Assembly (NCBI GenBank): GCA_030653385.1
Contig: JAURZM010000040.1
Location: forward strand, 1-64,000
DNA length: 64,000 bases
Source: Rubrivivax sp.
GTDB lineage: Bacteria; Pseudomonadota; Gammaproteobacteria; Burkholderiales; Burkholderiaceae_C
Direction: 5' to 3'
Notes under the pieces: model-generated
Told to the model about the DNA's origin: nothing
Seen by the model: the letters and a program-made list of their open reading frames with translations, nothing else
Database searches by the model: none
Program-made: the position numbers and the translations under genes
Part shown: one piece after another, positions 31,575 to 40,534 of the stretch
Layout of the letters: each line of letters opens with the position of its first letter
Position numbering within the stretch: position 1 is the stretch's first letter

Positions 31575-34019
31575 ATGGGCTTGAAGCTCATCCCCGCTGG
31601 CCAGGGCTTCGACGCCCTGACCGAAGCGGTGACCACCGAGTTCGGCGCGCTCATCGACCTGGTGCGCCAGGCCGTGCGCGAGAAGGTGCGCCTCACGCCG
31701 GCCTGGTGCGACCACTACGTGGACGTGCAGGGCATGTACAGCGACCGCGCAGTGGTGCGGCTGAACGGCCGCCTGTGGGCCTACCCGTACACCGTGGCGG
31801 CCGACAACACCATCGCGGTGGGTGAGCCCAGCGAAGTGGTGTTGACCTTCGCCTTGGTTCGAGAGGCCGTGAAGGCCGCATCGGCCGCCGGCCTGGACGT
31901 CTGCATGCGCGAAGCTGCCGACGGCAGCATCGAAGTGACGCTGATCCGCGCCGGCCTCAGCCTGAACGGCAACTTCTACCCGGACGCAGCGCTGCAGGCC
32001 GCGGTGCCGCTGTTCGAAGGTGTGCGTGTGTTCGTCAAGAGCGACGAAGTGCACACCAAGGGCGGTGGCAAAGACGTGCGCAGCCTGCTGGGCGGTGTTT
32101 ACGGCGTGCGCTTCGTGGCCGGTGCCGGCAGCGACGGCGGCGCGCTGGTGGGCACCTTCAAGCCCATCGACCCGGCCGATGCCGTGGTGGTGAAGATGAC
32201 CGAGGCCGTCAAACGCGGCCTGCAGGGCCTGATGGGCCTTTCCATCGACGCCACCGCCACCACCAAGCGCGAAGCCCGCGGCGGCAAGCAGGTGCGCGTG
32301 GCGCAGCGCTTTGCCAAGGTCAACAGCGTCGACCTGATTGTCGAGCCCGGTGCCGGTGGCGGCCTGGACCGACTTGCCGAAGCCGCCGCCGACCCCACCG
32401 TTTCCACCGATCTCACTCCCGACACTGGAGAACTCATGTTCAAGAAGACCCTGTTGCTGGCCGCTGTTGCGGCCCTGAGCGCCACCTCTGCGGTGGTCCT
32501 GACCGAAGCCTCGCCTGGCGCCCAGGTCTTCACGGCCTTGCAAGAAGGTTGCAAGGCCGCTGGTGTGGAGCTGTCGCAGGTGGTTGCCGTCATCGAAGGC
32601 GCCGCCGACGAAGCCGCAGTCACCGTTGGCGTGGCCCGCCTGGTGGAAGCTGTGCGTGTGACCGAAGCGCGCCGCGCCTCGGCCGCCGGCGGCGGCGATG
32701 CGCCTGTCACGCAGGCCGACCTGGCCATGTTTCGCACGCGCAGCACCGCTGCGCTCAAGGTGGCGGGGTGCGGTCTGCCCCAGGCCGCACGTGAACGGGT
32801 GCAGCAGCAGCTGGACGCGCGTGAGCGCTTCACCGAAGCCGACGTCGACACCGTGATCGCGGCCGAGCGTGCCTACCTGGCCCGCTTCACCGAAAGCGGC
32901 GCCGTGCGCATGGGCGGCCTGGGCAGCATCGAGGTGCAAGACCGCAGCGTGGCCGTGGGCGAGATGCTGGACGCGTTCTTCGACCCGGCGCACAAGGACC
33001 ACCGCAAGGTGCACTCCTTCAAAGAGTGCTACATCGAGATCACCGGCGACAAGTACGTCACCGGCCGCTTGCAAGACTGCGACATGCCGCGCCTGCGCGA
33101 GAGTCTGGGCGCCGCGATCGACTTCCGCGAGGCCATCAGTTCCAGCACCTTTGCCAACGTGCTGGGCGACAGCATCACCCGCCGCATGCTGGCGGTGTAC
33201 GGCCAGCAGACTGACCTGCAGACGTGGCGCCGTGTGGCCAGCGTGACTTCGGTGGGCGACTTCCGTTCGAACGAGCGCACCACCATGGGCGGCTACGGCA
33301 ACCTGCCGGCGGTGGCGCAGGGCGCCGACTACGCGGCGTTGACAAGCCCCAGCGACCTGAAGGCAACCTACGCCGTCACTAAGCGCGGCGGCCTGGAAAC
33401 GCTGACGCTGGAGTCGATCAAGAACGATGACGTGGGCATGGTGCGGCGCATCCCCATCGAGATGGCACTGGCTGCGGCCAACACGCTGTACGAGTTCGTG
33501 TTCGACTTCTTCCGCACCAACCCGACGATCTACGACGCGGCGGCGCTGTACACCGTGGGCAAGGGCAACCTGTTCACGACGGCCTTCTCTGCAGCACAGT
33601 TCCAGGTCCACCGCCTGGCCATGCAGAAACAGGTGCGGCTGAGCTCGGCCAAGCGTCGCGGCACCACGCCCAAGTTCCTGCTGCTGCCCGTGGACCTGCA
33701 GGAAGCCGGCTTTGACGCCTTCCAGCGCGACCAGAACAACGACCCGAAGTTCGTGTCGACGGTGCAGCCCGAAATCATCGTGCCCGATTACTGGACCGAC
33801 GCCAACGACTGGTGCACCGTGGCCGACCCGATGAAGCTGCCGGTTCTGGAGATCGGCTTCCTGGACGGCCGCGAAGAGCCCGAGGTCTTTCTGCAGGACA
33901 TGCCCAACGTGGGCAGCCTGTTTGCGGCCGACAAGATCACCTACAAGATTCGCCACATCTACAGCGGTGCCGTCTTGCCCGAGGGCGAGAAGGGCACCAC
34001 CAAGGCTGTGGTCGCCTGA
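31575..34019 (+). CDS. Fused prohead protease - scaffold - major capsid protein
   Basis: An 814-residue polyprotein-like ORF. Residues ~1-270 form a prohead protease-like domain with VRVFVKSDEVHT and GLMGLSIDA (~215-223), the active-site region of capsid maturation proteases. Residues ~285-430 are Ala/Glu-rich and helical, typical of scaffold. Residues ~440-814 are the capsid subunit (VHSFKECYIEITGDKYVTGRL, LPVLEIGFLDGREEPEVF). An in-frame ATG at 32436 with GGAG five bases upstream could make a separate scaffold-capsid product beginning MFKKTLL. Maturation would require proteolytic release of the capsid domain. Confidence 0.8.
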   Translation: MGLKLIPAGQGFDALTEAVTTEFGALIDLVRQAVREKVRLTPAWCDHYVDVQGMYSDRAVVRLNGRLWAYPYTVAADNTIAVGEPSEVVLTFALVREAVKAASAAGLDVCMREAADGSIEVTLIRAGLSLNGNFYPDAALQAAVPLFEGVRVFVKSDEVHTKGGGKDVRSLLGGVYGVRFVAGAGSDGGALVGTFKPIDPADAVVVKMTEAVKRGLQGLMGLSIDATATTKREARGGKQVRVAQRFAKVNSVDLIVEPGAGGGLDRLAEAAADPTVSTDLTPDTGELMFKKTLLLAAVAALSATSAVVLTEASPGAQVFTALQEGCKAAGVELSQVVAVIEGAADEAAVTVGVARLVEAVRVTEARRASAAGGGDAPVTQADLAMFRTRSTAALKVAGCGLPQAARERVQQQLDARERFTEADVDTVIAAERAYLARFTESGAVRMGGLGSIEVQDRSVAVGEMLDAFFDPAHKDHRKVHSFKECYIEITGDKYVTGRLQDCDMPRLRESLGAAIDFREAISSSTFANVLGDSITRRMLAVYGQQTDLQTWRRVASVTSVGDFRSNERTTMGGYGNLPAVAQGADYAALTSPSDLKATYAVTKRGGLETLTLESIKNDDVGMVRRIPIEMALAAANTLYEFVFDFFRTNPTIYDAAALYTVGKGNLFTTAFSAAQFQVHRLAMQKQVRLSSAKRRGTTPKFLLLPVDLQEAGFDAFQRDQNNDPKFVSTVQPEIIVPDYWTDANDWCTVADPMKLPVLEIGFLDGREEPEVFLQDMPNVGSLFAADKITYKIRHIYSGAVLPEGEKGTTKAVVA
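32427..32438 (+). promoter_or_regulatory. Internal ribosome site and ATG inside the capsid fusion
   Basis: GGAG at 32427-32430, spacer AACTC, ATG at 32436-32438, in frame with the 31575-34019 gene at the boundary between protease and scaffold parts. It would yield a 528-residue protein and so a higher dose of scaffold-capsid than protease. Confidence 0.55.
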
Positions 34020-34057
34020 ACGCCTGACAGCGTCTCCGGTGGCTTTGCGGCCACCTT

Positions 34058-34087
34058 CGGCCGGCCACACCAGGCCGGCCGCTTTTG
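34058..34087 (+). terminator. Terminator-like hairpin after the capsid gene
   Basis: CGGCCGGCC (34058-34066), loop ACACCA, GGCCGGCCG (34073-34081), then CTTTTG. The perfect 9-bp G+C stem with a short T-run probably gives partial termination, raising capsid mRNA over the downstream tail genes. Confidence 0.55.
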
Positions 34088-34183
34088 AAAGCGGCCCCGC
34101 AGACCTTAAAGCGCCGGCCGCTTCCGCAAGCGAAGCGCTCCTTCTCTCGTCTGTTCCACCCACGCAGCCCCCACGCCGCCAAC

Positions 34184-34897
34184 ATGTCACTTGCCGACTA
34201 TCAAGCCCTGCTGCCGCGCCTGGTGCGCGAGCAGGCTTCGCACGTCACCAGCAGCGACATCGACCGCGTCATTGCCAGCGCGGTGCGCCAGTACAGCGAA
34301 GACGTGCCGCGCCAGCTGGTGCGCGACTTCACCTGGGACACCGCCGGCTTCATCAGCACCACCGTGCCGACTGACCTGACCGAGCACAGCGTCATCCTGC
34401 AAGCCGAATATCCGGTGGGCCAGCAGCCCGCCAGCCTGGTGGGCTTGCTGCAGTACGTGACCGAAGGCCCGCTGGGCTTGCTGTGCGAAACCAGCCTGCC
34501 GGCCGGCGCCTTGCTGCGCATCACCTTCACGGCGGAGCACGAGCTCGTGCAGGGCACCACCCCCAAAGACACGATACCGGCCAAGCACCGCGACGGCGTG
34601 GCCGCCTACGCCGCGCATCTGCTGTGCCGAGAGCTGGCCACGCTGTACAGCGCCGAACGCGAAAGCAGCATCGCCGCCGACGGCAGCAATTCAGAGAGCC
34701 GGGCGCGCAACTATGCGTTCCGGGCGCGCGAGTTTCGCAGCGCCTACTACGCCACCATCGGCGTGGCCGACCCCATGGCCAGTGGCACCGGCGGCAACAG
34801 CGCCAGCAGCGCTACGGGTGCAGGTGCAGTGGTCAGCTGGGGCAGCCGTGCCCGCCCCAGCTGGCGCACCAACGACGCCGGCGTGAACGAGCTTTAA
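34184..34897 (+). CDS. Putative head-tail connector / head completion protein
   Basis: A 237-residue protein starting at 34184; the frame open upstream to 34085 is not conserved-looking. Residues ~10-45 (LPRLVREQASHVTSSDIDRVIASAVRQYSED) and the middle beta-rich part (SLVGLLQYVTEGPLGLL) resemble head completion proteins following capsid genes in B3-like phages. The C-terminal ~40 residues are Ser/Gly-rich. The assignment rests mainly on position. Confidence 0.5.
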   Translation: MSLADYQALLPRLVREQASHVTSSDIDRVIASAVRQYSEDVPRQLVRDFTWDTAGFISTTVPTDLTEHSVILQAEYPVGQQPASLVGLLQYVTEGPLGLLCETSLPAGALLRITFTAEHELVQGTTPKDTIPAKHRDGVAAYAAHLLCRELATLYSAERESSIAADGSNSESRARNYAFRAREFRSAYYATIGVADPMASGTGGNSASSATGAGAVVSWGSRARPSWRTNDAGVNEL

Positions 34898-34900
34898 GCC

Positions 34901-35404
34901 GTGCGCAGCACCTTCACGCCCTACGGCCTGGCTGCGCTGCAGCGGGGCTTTCACGAGTCGCCCGACTACACGCGCCGCGAGCTGCTGGCCGCCGCCACCG
35001 AGGCCGTGAACCTGCTGGAAAGCGACGTGAAGGGCAACTACCCGCGCCACACCGGTCTGACCAGCGCCAGCATCACCAGCGACGCGTTCAGCACGCCCGC
35101 AGGCGTATTGGGCGTGGTGGGCAGCGCAGCACCGGTGGCCGTGTTCACCGAGCTGGGCACCAGGCCGCACACGCCGCCGCTTGAGCCGCTGCTGCTGTGG
35201 GTGCGCGACGTGCTGGGCAAGACCGGCGACGAAGGCTACGCGGCCGCGCGCGGCATTCAGCGCAAGATTCGCGCACGCGGTACCAAGGCCAACCCGAAGT
35301 TTGCCCAGGCCGCCCAGCGCCATGAAGGCGCGATCGTGCGCATGTTCGAAGGCGCCGCCGGCCGCGTGGCCGCGCACCTGGCTGGGCCAGGCGGTGCCGC
35401 ATGA
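34901..35404 (+). CDS. HK97 gp10-like tail/neck completion protein
   Basis: A 167-residue protein starting at GTG 34901. The pattern AATEAVNLLESDVKGNYPRHTGLTSASI (in two parts) followed by VVGSAAPVAVFTELGTRPHTPPLEPLLLWV is characteristic of the HK97 gp10 / lambda Z-type family that joins tail to head. Its stop overlaps the next ATG (ATGA). Confidence 0.7.
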   Translation: MRSTFTPYGLAALQRGFHESPDYTRRELLAAATEAVNLLESDVKGNYPRHTGLTSASITSDAFSTPAGVLGVVGSAAPVAVFTELGTRPHTPPLEPLLLWVRDVLGKTGDEGYAAARGIQRKIRARGTKANPKFAQAAQRHEGAIVRMFEGAAGRVAAHLAGPGGAA

Positions 35405-35871
35405 GCGTGGCCACGCACCGCGCCGCATTGGTGGCGCTGCTGAATAGCGTGCCCGACATCGGCCGCGTGCACGAGTTTCAGCGTTATAGCCGTGAAGAGA
35501 GCGTCTTCCGGTCGCTGTACATCTACGACGCGCCGCCCATGTTGCCGCACCTGCGCGGCTGGCAGGTGAGCCACACCGACCAAGAGCGACGCACCTTGGG
35601 CATTGGCCGCGTGCTGATCAAGAACGCCTGGACGGTGCGCGGCTACCTGGTGTTCAACGACGAACACCGGTCCGAGCTGGTGTTCGATGCCCTGTGCGAG
35701 GCCATTGCCGACGTCTACCAGGCCGACCCCACGCTGGGCGGTGTGTGCACCGCCGAGATGTTTGGCGAAGGGCCCGACGGCGTGCAGAAGGTCGGTGCCG
35801 GCCCGGTCGTTTTTTGCGGCGTGCTGTGCAACAGCGCCGCTTTGCAACTTGAGACATGGGGGTACGCCTGA
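35401..35871 (+). CDS. Putative tail terminator-type protein
   Basis: A 156-residue protein between the gp10-like gene and the tail tube gene, the usual place of tail terminator (gpU-like) genes. Motifs such as RVLIKNAWTVRGYLVFNDEHRSELVFDAL (in two parts) describe a mixed alpha/beta fold compatible with a gpU ring subunit. Sequence similarity alone is not decisive. Confidence 0.55.
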   Translation: MSVATHRAALVALLNSVPDIGRVHEFQRYSREESVFRSLYIYDAPPMLPHLRGWQVSHTDQERRTLGIGRVLIKNAWTVRGYLVFNDEHRSELVFDALCEAIADVYQADPTLGGVCTAEMFGEGPDGVQKVGAGPVVFCGVLCNSAALQLETWGYA

Positions 35872-36110
35872 TGAACCAAGACACGAAGCCGATCACCGAG
35901 CTCCACCAGGTGGAGTACGGCGGCGCCTATCAAGTGCGTGACGGAGTGATCGTCCGCGTTGAAGGACCCACCCTGCCGGCCCAAGCGGGCCTGGCGGGTG
36001 CGCAAGAGGCCGATGGTGAGGCGGGGGCTGTGGTGGGTGCCACATCTGGGGAGCCCCCGTCCTCGCCGGAGGCTTCGGCCTCGCGTCGCAGCCGCGCAGT
36101 GAACCGCTGA
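35871..36110 (+). CDS. Small unknown phage protein
   Basis: A 79-residue protein whose ATG overlaps the upstream TGA (TGATG at 35869-35873). The N-terminal ~35 residues include a HQVEYGGAYQVRDGVIVRV segment; the remainder is Ala/Glu/Ser-rich and probably disordered. No family recognised. Confidence 0.5.
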   Translation: MNQDTKPITELHQVEYGGAYQVRDGVIVRVEGPTLPAQAGLAGAQEADGEAGAVVGATSGEPPSSPEASASRRSRAVNR

Positions 36111-36128
36111 CCTAACGGAGACACCGAC

Positions 36129-37061
36129 ATGCCGCTGCTCATGCGCAAACTGGCCATCCTGGCCAAGACCGAAGTGACCTATGGCGTGGACAGCACGCCC
36201 ACGGGCGCGGCCAACGCGATCCTGGTGCGCAATGTGGCCGTCACGCCAATTGCCACCGTGCGGGAATCGCGCGACCTGTACCGCCCCTACCTGGGCAATA
36301 GCGAAGACGTGATCGGCGCCTTCTACGGCCAGATTCGATACGAGGTCGAGGCCGCAGGCGGTGGCGCCGCCGGCACCATCCCGGCCTATGCCCCGCTGCA
36401 CCGCGCCTGCAGCCTGGCGCAGGTGAACACGCCGGGCACAAGCACTGTGTTCACGCCGATCAGCGCCGCGATGGAATCGGTGGTGCAGTACTTCCACCTG
36501 GACGGCGTGCTGCACAAGTTTTTGGGCACGCGCGGCGACCTGGGGCTGCGCGGCAGCTACCGAAGCGCGCTGATGTGGACCTATGACTTCATGGGCCTGT
36601 TCGTGCCGGTGACCGACGCGGCGCTGCCCACGGCGGTGTACACGGCCTTCCAGAAACCTCTGGCCTTCAACAAGGCCAACACGCCAACCTTTGCGATCCA
36701 CGGCGTGGCGGCCCAGGTGCTGCGCAACTTCACGCTGGGCATGGGCAACCAGGTGGTCTATCGCAACCTGGTGAACAGCGAGGCCGTGCGCATCGTTGAC
36801 CGCAAGCCCGTGGGCACGCTGGAGATGGCAGCCGAGCTGATGGCCGTGAAGAACTGGTTCAACACCGTGCGAGACGCCACCACCGGCGCGCTGCAGCTGG
36901 TGCACGGCGTGACGCCCGGGAACATCGTCGAGATCAACGCACCTGCTGTGCAGATCAGCGAGGCCAGTTACAGCGAGTTCGAAGGCGACGCGATGGTGAA
37001 CACCAGCACCAAGTTCATGCCCGTGAGCGGCAACGACGAGTTCTCGATCACCGTGCGCTGA
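36129..37061 (+). CDS. Major tail tube protein
   Basis: A 310-residue beta-rich protein. MRKLAILAKTEVTYGVDSTPTGAAN near the N-terminus (in two parts) and later FTLGMGNQVVYRNLVNSE match tail tube proteins of flexible-tailed transposable phages. It precedes the G/GT chaperone pair, as lambda V precedes G. It should polymerise around the tape measure to form the non-contractile tube; no sheath gene is present in the window. Confidence 0.75.
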   Translation: MPLLMRKLAILAKTEVTYGVDSTPTGAANAILVRNVAVTPIATVRESRDLYRPYLGNSEDVIGAFYGQIRYEVEAAGGGAAGTIPAYAPLHRACSLAQVNTPGTSTVFTPISAAMESVVQYFHLDGVLHKFLGTRGDLGLRGSYRSALMWTYDFMGLFVPVTDAALPTAVYTAFQKPLAFNKANTPTFAIHGVAAQVLRNFTLGMGNQVVYRNLVNSEAVRIVDRKPVGTLEMAAELMAVKNWFNTVRDATTGALQLVHGVTPGNIVEINAPAVQISEASYSEFEGDAMVNTSTKFMPVSGNDEFSITVR

Positions 37062-37100
37062 GCCCCCCTTCGAAGTCAACTCACCCAACGGAGCATCCCC

Positions 37101-37457
37101 ATGCTGAAGATCGAACCGAACATCCGCTTCACGACCACCGCGCACATCAACCTGAAGGGTCTGCAGTGCAGCTTTGTGGTGGAGTGCCTGCTGCTGCACA
37201 CCGACCGCCTGGAACATCTGCGCCAGGAACAGGCCGAACGCAAGATCACCACCGAGAATTTCACCAAAGAGTGGCTGGTTGGCTGGCCAGCTGGCCAGGT
37301 GCAAGACGTGGACGGCAGCGACATGCCTTTCAGCCACGAAGCCGTGGACAAGCTGCTGAAGGTGCCCGGCGCACCGATGGCGCTGCTGAAGGCGTTTTAC
37401 GACGGCTACGACGAGGCCACCGAGGGAAACTCCGCGCCGCTGCCCGCTGGCTCTTGA
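37101..37457 (+). CDS. Tail assembly chaperone, short form (gpG-like)
   Basis: A 118-residue protein with an N-terminal beta strand region (NIRFTTTAHINLKGLQCSFVV in two parts) and an acidic C-terminus, typical of gpG-type chaperones that coat the tape measure. It follows the tail tube gene by about 40 bp. Near the 3' end a GGGAAAC heptamer in the proper phase allows a -1 frameshift into the T frame. Confidence 0.75.
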   Translation: MLKIEPNIRFTTTAHINLKGLQCSFVVECLLLHTDRLEHLRQEQAERKITTENFTKEWLVGWPAGQVQDVDGSDMPFSHEAVDKLLKVPGAPMALLKAFYDGYDEATEGNSAPLPAGS

Positions 37458-37861
37458 GCCCCAAAAGCCCAAGCAGCGCGCGCAGCGGCACCCCACAGCA
37501 CCGACTGGATCAGGACGACATGGCCGACTTCGCCCGGCTTGGCGTGTCTGTGCAGCAGCTGCAGGCCGCAGCACCTGCGCCGCCGGTACCGGCCCAGGCC
37601 GAGCCTGACGACGGCCTGGTGCTGGCGGCCCACCTGTGGCCCGCCGTGCAGCTGGCCAACGCACTGCGCACGCAGGCCCGCGTGGTGGCCGGCATGGCCG
37701 GGCTGCTGTACCTGGGCCTGGACTACGCCCGCTTCGACGGCGTGAAGCGCGATCTGGGCCTGCCGATGCGCGGCCCCAAAGCCGCGCTGCTGTTGCGGCA
37801 GTTTCAGACGGTTGAGCGCGAGATGGTGCTGGTGTGGAACAACCGCCCGGCCGTGGCCTGA
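37101..37861 (+). CDS. Tail assembly chaperone, -1 frameshifted long form (gpGT-like)
   Basis: Ribosomes slipping back one base at GGGAAAC (37424-37430) would bypass the TGA at 37455-37457 and continue in the -1 frame (GKLRAAARWLLSPK...) to the stop at 37861, giving about 253 residues. The T part has AHLWPAVQLANALRTQ and ARFDGVKRDLGLPMRG. In lambda, G and GT are made in a fixed ratio by slippage on GGGAAAG, and GT recruits tail tube subunits to the tape measure. The T frame has no strong independent start. Confidence 0.75.
37424..37430 (+). promoter_or_regulatory. Programmed -1 frameshift slippery site GGGAAAC
   Basis: In the zero frame the codons read GAG GGA AAC, i.e. X XXY YYZ with X=G, Y=A, Z=C, matching the -1 slippage rule and differing from lambda's GGGAAAG only at the last base. 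It lies 25 bp before the short-form stop codon and inside the overlap of the two frames. Confidence 0.8.
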
Positions 37862-37879
37862 CGCGCGGGTAGCAGCGGC

Positions 37880-40165
37880 ATGGAACGCAGGGTCGGCATT
37901 CGGATTGAAGGCGAGGCGAGCAGCTACGTTGGGGCCGCTGGCCAGTCGGCCGATGCGACAAAGAAACTTGAAGAGGCGAACAAGCTAGCCGAGCTGGGAA
38001 TTCGCCGAAACACCATCTCGCTGGGCCAATATCAGCAAGCGCTTCGCCAGCTGCCCATGCAGATAACCGATGTGGCCACAAGCCTGGCCAGCGGCATGCC
38101 GCTGTGGCTAGTCGCAGTGCAACAAGGCGGCCAGATTCGGGACAGCTTTAACGGCGCAGGTAATGCCTTCAAGGGCATTCTGAGCATGGTCTCGCCATTG
38201 ACCTTGGGAATTGGCGCGATCGCAGGGGTCAGCGGACTGCTTGCGTTTGCTGCCAAGGCGGCCTACGACGAAACAGGTGATCTGAACCGACAGATTCAAT
38301 TGATGGGGCCGACCGCCCAGCGCAGCGCAAGCCAGGTTCGAGAGCTGGAAGAAGCCATCGCCCAAAGCAGCAACTCGTCGATAGGCCGGGTGCGCGAAAT
38401 GACCGCCGAAATGCTGAAGTCAGGTTCGACTGGCGTGGCTGCATTGGCAGAAGGCACGCGGGCCGCCGTGGCGCTGCAAAGGCTCACCGGTGATGACGCA
38501 GACAAGGTGGCCAAGATGCTGGCGGCGGCTGGCAAAGACGCGGTGGACTTTGCGCAGCGAGCCAACGCGGCCTATGGCTTCTTGTCTGCTGCGCAGTTCA
38601 AGAACGTCATTTCACTTAAAGAGCAGGGGCGCGAAGCCGAAGCCACGCGAGCGGTACTGGGCCAGCTGGCTGACACGTTGGAGCAGCGGGTCGGCAATTC
38701 CATGACCGGGCTTGACCGGCAGATCGAAGAGCACAACCAAGCGTGGTCCAGGCTTTGGGCCACGATCAAGGGATTCGTCAGCGACGAGACCATCGACCAG
38801 CGTTTGGCGAAGCTGACATCGCAGCTGCGTGACGTTGACGAAGGCCGAAACCTGTTCGGAACCATCGCTTCAAGCGTCGCCCCGATCAGGCAAGAAGCTG
38901 CAGGTCTGCGCAACCTGACCGGTCGCGATGCCATGCGTCGGGTGGATGCCGCAATTGCCGCCGGTGCTGAGCAATCTGAAATGGAGCGCCTGAGGAAGGA
39001 CTACGAAGAACGTCTTCGACTTGCCAATCGCAAGACCAAACCGGAGTACCCCGGTGCGATCCGCAGCGCACAGCGCCAGTATCAGTCGGATTTTCTGCGC
39101 AGCGAAAAGGGTGCATACGATCAGAACGCTCAGGAGGAGTCCAGGTCGTTCGACGAACGATTCCCTCGGGCCAACGTTGACGACATCATGCGCAACCGCA
39201 GCCCAGAAGCCGCCGTGCGCGCAGCAGACCTTGCCGGCTACGCCGACCAGAACCGAGGCTCTGATGAAGCCGCTGCCCAGCACCGGCTGCGTGTGCGCCA
39301 GGCTGAAGAGTCGATCACGGCCATTACCGACGCAAACAAGCGCGGCAATGCCGAGATGATCAAGGACGCGCAGGCCCGTGGCCAGGCGCTGATTGCGCTG
39401 GACGAAGAAGAGATGCGCCGGCGCATTGACACGGCTGCGATGACCGGCGACCAGATCAAGCGGCTGAACGACGAGGTGGCCACCTGGCGGCTGCTGCGCG
39501 AGCAGCAGCTGACCGAAGACCTTAAGCCCGAGTGGCAGCGCATGGTGGACGCCTGGGCCGACGTGGGCCAGCGCATCAAGAGCACCTTTGACGAAGCCGT
39601 GGTGGGCAGCCTGCAGCTGGGCGAACAGGCCTTCATCCGCTTTGCGACCACTGGCAAGACCAGCTCGAAAGACCTGACCGACTACATCGAGCAGCTGATG
39701 GCCCGCGAAGCCTACCGCTGGTTCATCGGCCAGGCCGTGCAGTTTGGCAGCCGCGCCATCGCCGACTTCAATGTCAGCGGCGACGTGAACTACGGCAACG
39801 AAGGCCGCAACTACCCGGCACCGCGCGCCAGTGGCGGCCCTGTGGGGCGCCGCAGGCGCTACTGGGTGGGTGAGCACGGCCCCGAGATGCTGGAGATGGG
39901 CGGCGAGGACGGCTGGATCACCAGCAACGAAGACCTGAAGCGCGGTGCAGCCGGCGGTGGCGGTACCGGCGTGCAGGTGACGTTGATCAACCAGACCGGC
40001 ACGCCGGCCCAGGCAAGCGCAACGCGCATGCCTGACGGTGGCATCGAGGTCATTCTCACGGCCATGAAGTCGTCCCTGGCCGACGACATCAACAACGGCG
40101 AAGGCTCGGTGGTGGCGGCCATGGGCAACCGCTTCGGCTTGCGCAGCAGCTTCACCAGCGCCTGA
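37880..40165 (+). CDS. Tape measure protein
   Basis: A 761-residue, largely helical protein with a lambda gpH-like N-terminus: GQYQQALRQLPMQITDVATSLASGMP (in two parts), VQQGGQIRDSFNG and a hydrophobic stretch GIGAIAGVSGLLAFAAKAA (~113-131). The C-terminal part carries EQAFIRFATTGKTSSKDLTDYI and RASGGPVGRRRRYWVGEHGPEM, the typical tape-measure tail motif. Length sets tail length: 761 residues predicts a tail of about 110 nm using ~1.5 angstrom per residue. Confidence 0.85.
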   Translation: MERRVGIRIEGEASSYVGAAGQSADATKKLEEANKLAELGIRRNTISLGQYQQALRQLPMQITDVATSLASGMPLWLVAVQQGGQIRDSFNGAGNAFKGILSMVSPLTLGIGAIAGVSGLLAFAAKAAYDETGDLNRQIQLMGPTAQRSASQVRELEEAIAQSSNSSIGRVREMTAEMLKSGSTGVAALAEGTRAAVALQRLTGDDADKVAKMLAAAGKDAVDFAQRANAAYGFLSAAQFKNVISLKEQGREAEATRAVLGQLADTLEQRVGNSMTGLDRQIEEHNQAWSRLWATIKGFVSDETIDQRLAKLTSQLRDVDEGRNLFGTIASSVAPIRQEAAGLRNLTGRDAMRRVDAAIAAGAEQSEMERLRKDYEERLRLANRKTKPEYPGAIRSAQRQYQSDFLRSEKGAYDQNAQEESRSFDERFPRANVDDIMRNRSPEAAVRAADLAGYADQNRGSDEAAAQHRLRVRQAEESITAITDANKRGNAEMIKDAQARGQALIALDEEEMRRRIDTAAMTGDQIKRLNDEVATWRLLREQQLTEDLKPEWQRMVDAWADVGQRIKSTFDEAVVGSLQLGEQAFIRFATTGKTSSKDLTDYIEQLMAREAYRWFIGQAVQFGSRAIADFNVSGDVNYGNEGRNYPAPRASGGPVGRRRRYWVGEHGPEMLEMGGEDGWITSNEDLKRGAAGGGGTGVQVTLINQTGTPAQASATRMPDGGIEVILTAMKSSLADDINNGEGSVVAAMGNRFGLRSSFTSA

Positions 40166-40168
40166 GCC

Positions 40169-40534
40169 ATGGCCACCTTCCCCACGGTCAAGCTGGACTG
40201 GCGGACCTTCTCTGACAAGGCCGACTCGGTGGTGGCGCGCGCGCCGATGGAGCGCGGGCGGCCCAAGCAGCGCCGCACCAACAGCGACGCGCGCGTGGAG
40301 ATGCAGATGACGCTGCACTTCGACACCAAGGCGGAGCTGGCGGCGTTTGAAAGCTGGTTCGACGTGGACATCAAGGCCGGGCAGGACAGCTTCGACATGA
40401 ACCACCCGCGCACGGGCGCCGCCATCGTGGGCCGCATTGTGGGTGGCGAGCTGGGTGCGCCGCAGTACTTGCGCCGCGACTTCGAGGACAGCAAGCTCAC
40501 CATCAAGGTGGAGTACTGGCGGTCCACATGGTGA
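40169..40534 (+). CDS. Minor tail protein (gpM-position)
   Basis: A 121-residue beta-rich protein directly after the tape measure, the position of lambda gpM. The pattern FESWFDVDIKAGQDSFDMNHPRTG is typical of small tail-tip proteins linking tape measure and hub. It overlaps the next gene by 7 bp. Confidence 0.6.
   Translation: MATFPTVKLDWRTFSDKADSVVARAPMERGRPKQRRTNSDARVEMQMTLHFDTKAELAAFESWFDVDIKAGQDSFDMNHPRTGAAIVGRIVGGELGAPQYLRRDFEDSKLTIKVEYWRSTW

Noticed and set aside
31548-34190. 880-residue open frame antisense to the capsid gene
   Set aside because: His/Val/Gly-rich shadow of the well-supported capsid fusion gene on the other strand.
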